From CAZYPU01 sp964649665 (GTDB lineage Bacteria; Omnitrophota; Gorgyraeia; JABMRN01; RBG-13-46-9), in NCBI GenBank assembly GCA_964649665.1, contig CAZYPU010000009.1, positions 1-32,613 on the forward strand: a stretch of 32,613 nucleotides of DNA. The letters are read 5' to 3'. The notes under the pieces were generated by a model. That model saw only the letters and a program-made list of their open reading frames with translations, searched no databases and was not told where the DNA came from. The translations under genes and the position numbers were made by a program. Positions 30,130 through 32,613 of the stretch are shown here, piece by piece (the stretch's first letter is position 1; every line of letters begins with the position of its first letter).

Positions 30130-31167
30130 TTATAAAATCAGCATCGCGTCACCGTAGCTGAAAAACCTGAACTTTTTTTCAATAGCGTACTCGTACGCCT
30201 TAAAAAGCAGCTCCTTACCGCAGAACGCGCTCGTTAAAAGAAGAAGCGTGGACTTCGGCAGATGGAAATTGGTAATGAGGGCGTTTACTGCCTTAAATTT
30301 ATATCCGGGGTAGATGAAAAGATCAGTAAGGCCTTCTACCGTCTCCGAACCGCCCCGGTTCGGAGACCTTCCGAATCGGGGCGGTTCGGAGACGGTTTCA
30401 AGCACTCGCAAAGAAGTCGTCCCGCAGGAAAAAATCCTCGCTTTTTCTCTGCGCGCTTCGTCTATAATCGCGGCGTTTTCCCCCGATATGCGGTAAAATT
30501 CCGAATGCATCTTATGATTTTCCACTTCTTCTTCCTTTATCGGGGCAAAAGTACCGTAGCTTACGTGAAGCGTGATATGTGTTATTCTGACGCCTTTTTT
30601 CCTTAATTTATCGATTATTTCTTCGGTGAAATGAAGCCCGGCTGTCGGCGAGGCGGTCGCGCCTTCGCATGAGGCGTAAACTGTCTGGTACCGCTCTCTG
30701 TCGGCCGGCTCATCCGGCCTTGATATATAAGGCGGAAGCGGCACATGGCCGCATTTTTTCATAATCTCCTCGGGCTGATTCTCGAACTCGACCAGCCTTC
30801 CTATATCGGAGCTTCCGAGCACCCGGACTTCGTCGCCGGAATCCAGTAAAACGATCTCCCCCTCCTTTATCCTGCCCGAGGACCTCACAAGCGCCTTAGC
30901 CGGACTGGCCGTCTTATCCATAAGAAAAATTTCCACTTTTCCGCCGGTCTTTCTTTTGCCGAAAAGCCTGGCAGGCATAACCCTGGTATCATTTAAAATA
31001 ATGAGGTCGCCCTCTTTAAAATAATCGGCAATATCCGCGAAACCCTTCTCTTCAAAGGAGTTTTCCCCCCTGTCCAGCACAAGCAGCCGGTCGTTACCCC
31101 TGGTTTTGCTCGGGTATTGCGCTATCAGTTCTTTCGGCAAGGTATAATTAAAATCGGACAGCTTCAT
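30130..31167 (-). CDS. queA: S-adenosylmethionine:tRNA ribosyltransferase-isomerase QueA with in-frame insert (345 aa)
   Basis: QueA signatures run MKLSDFNYTLPKELIAQYP, LILNDTRVMPARL, TASPTAGLHFTEE, HVSYGTFAPI, SCGTTSLRVLE, TDLFIYPGYKFK and ITNFHLPKSTLL. It adds the epoxycyclopentanediol ring in queuosine synthesis. Residues about 258-277 (PPRFGRSPNRGGSE within) are extra and are coded by a perfect long inverted repeat. The start is ATG 31167; the frame upstream reads into a palindrome, and no ribosome site stands close to the ATG. It precedes tgt with 21 bases between. Confidence 0.95.
   Translation of the reverse strand: MKLSDFNYTLPKELIAQYPSKTRGNDRLLVLDRGENSFEEKGFADIADYFKEGDLIILNDTRVMPARLFGKRKTGGKVEIFLMDKTASPAKALVRSSGRIKEGEIVLLDSGDEVRVLGSSDIGRLVEFENQPEEIMKKCGHVPLPPYISRPDEPADRERYQTVYASCEGATASPTAGLHFTEEIIDKLRKKGVRITHITLHVSYGTFAPIKEEEVENHKMHSEFYRISGENAAIIDEARREKARIFSCGTTSLRVLETVSEPPRFGRSPNRGGSETVEGLTDLFIYPGYKFKAVNALITNFHLPKSTLLLLTSAFCGKELLFKAYEYAIEKKFRFFSYGDAMLIL
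30338..30396. repeat. Cruciform-forming in-frame insert inside queA
   Basis: Perfect 19-base arms at 30338-30356 and 30378-30396 (core GTCTCCGAACCGCCCC) flank a 21-base loop that itself folds as TTCGGA-GACCT-TCCGAA and repeats GGTTCGGAGAC of the right arm. It keeps the queA frame. Confidence 0.85.
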
Positions 31168-31171
31168 GTGG

Positions 31172-31196
31172 AAAAAGGTGCCTGGCACCTCTTTTT
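31172..31196. repeat. Palindrome AGGTGCC-T-GGCACCT in the spoIID-queA gap
   Basis: A 15-base palindrome with A and T runs on each side occupies the gap before the queA ATG. It could act as a terminator in either direction and stands where the queA ribosome site should be. Similar GGTGCC-GGCACC elements recur in various genomes, from memory. Confidence 0.7.
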
Positions 31197-32385
31197 AAAG
31201 GTTTTTAGTTCCGAGCTTTTCATACGATACTATCTTTGTCCCGGGGTAATAATATTCGAGGATCTTCTTGTAATTGAAGCGGCGCCTGGACATCCCGAAT
31301 GCCCCCCACTGGCACATGCCTACGCCGTGGCCCCAGCCCCTGCCGCTGAATGTCACGCCTTTTCCTGCATTTTTTACCATGAAATCCGTGCTTCTTATGA
31401 TATTCGGACCGAGGGCAAGACGAAACTTAAAACAGGGGATTTTTTTTCCGCCCGCGGTATCTTTTATTTTGACTGCCATCAGACGGCCGGATTTATCCCT
31501 GCCTCCTTCCGCAACGGAACGTATATCTTTTACCTTAATGCCGTATTTATTAAGGCGCTCTTCTATTTCTTCATAAGATAACTTTGCGCTCCAGCGCATC
31601 CCCTTGGCGCCCCTGCAAAAAGGGCAGGAACGCCCTTGAAGAGGCGCAAGTTTTATGCCGAATACATTTTCGGCATCCTCGGTGTGGCCGCCGCAAATAG
31701 AGTGGTAGTAAGCGGGGATAATCTTTCCTTCATACGTAAGGACCTTGCCTTTTGTCGATTTTACGGCCCTTGTTGTCCTCCAACGCTCTCCCGAGCGTCC
31801 GCCATAAACCTGCGAATAAATATCGCTTGTAACGTCGTAATCCTTATCGCGCATCGTACTTATCCTGTCTAAAGCGAAAGTCCTTGCCGCTATCGCCTGC
31901 GCCTTCAGGGCCTCCATGGGCCAGTAATACGGGACCTCGTGGCGCAGGACACCGTAAAGGTATTTTTCCAGGTCCAGGTGGTTTACGACCATGAGTTTGA
32001 GGTCTTCGGTTCTTATGATATCAACTATGCCCCTGAAACGTTTTTTGTCTACATAGATGCTCGCGTCTTTTCTCGGAATGATCCTTATGCCGTAGATTTT
32101 GTATTCCTTTTTTCCCAGCATAATACCGCTATTGGTGGGAATGATACATTCTTTTCTTAAATACCCGCCCTTGTCCAGGGCAAGATCCGAGTTTATTGCT
32201 TTTATCCTGTAAGAGCCCATTACGCTAAATAAAATCTTATCTTTACCTTTTGCCACGCACACCCTGATATTTGCCCCGGAGGCCGGATAGGAATACCCGA
32301 AAGCAAGAATAAAACTTAGCGCGCATATAACAAGGGCGAAAAGCGTATAACGCACGGCGTATGTTTTTTTTGGAATTGCAATCAT
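31195..32385 (-). CDS. SpoIID/LytB-domain protein (396 aa)
   Basis: A signal peptide or anchor lies at residues 12-32. The SpoIID/LytB domain covers residues about 130-390: DLEKYLYGVLRHEVPYYWP, ALKAQAIAARTFAL, YDVTSDIYSQVYGG, YYHSICGGHTEDAE, and near the end GRGWGHGVGMCQWGAFGM. SpoIID is a lytic transglycosylase acting on peptidoglycan; non-sporulating bacteria carry homologues of unclear role, so a wall-remodelling function is likely and sporulation is not implied. It sits between queH and queA, an unrelated gene in a tRNA-modification run. No good ribosome site is seen before the ATG. Confidence 0.88.
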   Translation of the reverse strand: MIAIPKKTYAVRYTLFALVICALSFILAFGYSYPASGANIRVCVAKGKDKILFSVMGSYRIKAINSDLALDKGGYLRKECIIPTNSGIMLGKKEYKIYGIRIIPRKDASIYVDKKRFRGIVDIIRTEDLKLMVVNHLDLEKYLYGVLRHEVPYYWPMEALKAQAIAARTFALDRISTMRDKDYDVTSDIYSQVYGGRSGERWRTTRAVKSTKGKVLTYEGKIIPAYYHSICGGHTEDAENVFGIKLAPLQGRSCPFCRGAKGMRWSAKLSYEEIEERLNKYGIKVKDIRSVAEGGRDKSGRLMAVKIKDTAGGKKIPCFKFRLALGPNIIRSTDFMVKNAGKGVTFSGRGWGHGVGMCQWGAFGMSRRRFNYKKILEYYYPGTKIVSYEKLGTKNL

Positions 32386-32453
32386 CTGTGTCTAAAGAAT
32401 AGAAAAAATATAAGCGGCGAAACCATTTATAATTAACGACTTACCCACGCGAT

Positions 32454-32613
32454 TCATCTCCGGAAAGTTTTGAGCTTTAGTTTTTCGTTTTTCGCCTCTT
32501 CCCTCTCCGCCATAGAGAATACGCAGCCGCAGTAATTCTGGCAGTACATGCCTTTTTGCCCGGCACGCCGGTGCGCGTCCCCGAAGCCGGCCCTGTAATC
32601 GTTGTAATAAAAC
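32454..32613 (-). CDS. queH: Epoxyqueuosine reductase QueH, C-terminal part (cut by the window edge)
   Basis: The last 52 codons of a gene entering from the right edge translate to FYYNDYRAGFGDAHRRAG, then KGMYCQNYCGCVFS and a charged tail ending LKTFRR. The YCQNYCGCVFS block matches the cysteine-rich end of QueH (DUF208), which reduces epoxyqueuosine to queuosine. With queA and tgt it completes the end of the queuosine pathway locally. The N-terminal part and start lie outside the window. Confidence 0.8.
   Translation of the reverse strand, partial: FYYNDYRAGFGDAHRRAGQKGMYCQNYCGCVFSMAEREEAKNEKLKLKTFRR

Noticed and set aside
1..32613. CRISPR arrays, tRNA, rRNA and transposase genes.
   Set aside because: None was seen on either strand; the repeats present are dispersed palindromes without regular spacers.

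Overview
The window looks like a chromosomal segment of an uncultured diderm bacterium. My best guess is Candidatus Omnitrophota (OP3) or a close relative. This is inference from protein style and from a dense core-gene order (queH, spoIID-like, queA, tgt, yajC, secDF, recJ, recG, rsmD, coaD, pta, ackA, rpmF, plsX, fabH, fabD). A protein resembling an outer-membrane barrel and two lysophospholipid acyltransferase domains fit a double membrane. Almost everything is read from the minus strand. Only rpsU, an RRM RNA-binding gene and rpmB are on the plus strand.

Layout by coordinate. 191-6832: lipid and signalling genes, namely an acyl ligase-ACP-PlsC fusion, a receiver-GGDEF protein that seems to start at CTG, an anchored transglutaminase-like protein, and a second acyl ligase whose ACP domain has lost its serine. 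6845-12564: an operon reading from a DRE-TIM aldolase through an HD protein, a 48-residue membrane protein, an AsmA-like protein, an SGNH hydrolase and two tandem methyltransferases to a barrel-like protein. 12596-13444: a divergent promoter pair, the rpsU-RRM operon and a strong terminator. 13387-18499: CapA-like, plsC, fabD, fabH, plsX, rpmF. 18632-24111: ackA, pta, coaD, rsmD, recG. 24159-24389: rpmB alone on the plus strand. 24373-32613: recJ, secDF, yajC, tgt, queA, a SpoIID-like protein and the end of queH.

The genes form recognisable pathways: queuosine tRNA modification (queH, queA, tgt), Sec export (yajC, secDF), acetate-acetyl phosphate metabolism (pta, ackA), fatty-acid initiation and phospholipid acylation (plsX, fabH, fabD, plsC and the ligase fusions), and DNA repair (recJ, recG).

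The most unusual signal is a set of palindromic repeat elements, mostly inside core genes. Two intergenic copies (between ackA and rpmF, and between secDF and yajC) share an identical 56-bp half. A third member of that family sits in frame inside tgt. Other palindromic inserts interrupt rsmD, recG (twice), recJ and queA, always keeping the frame and always between conserved motifs, and one forms the coaD tail. This resembles the protein-coding palindromic elements of Rickettsia, but in an unrelated lineage. No CRISPR array, tRNA, rRNA or transposase gene was seen.
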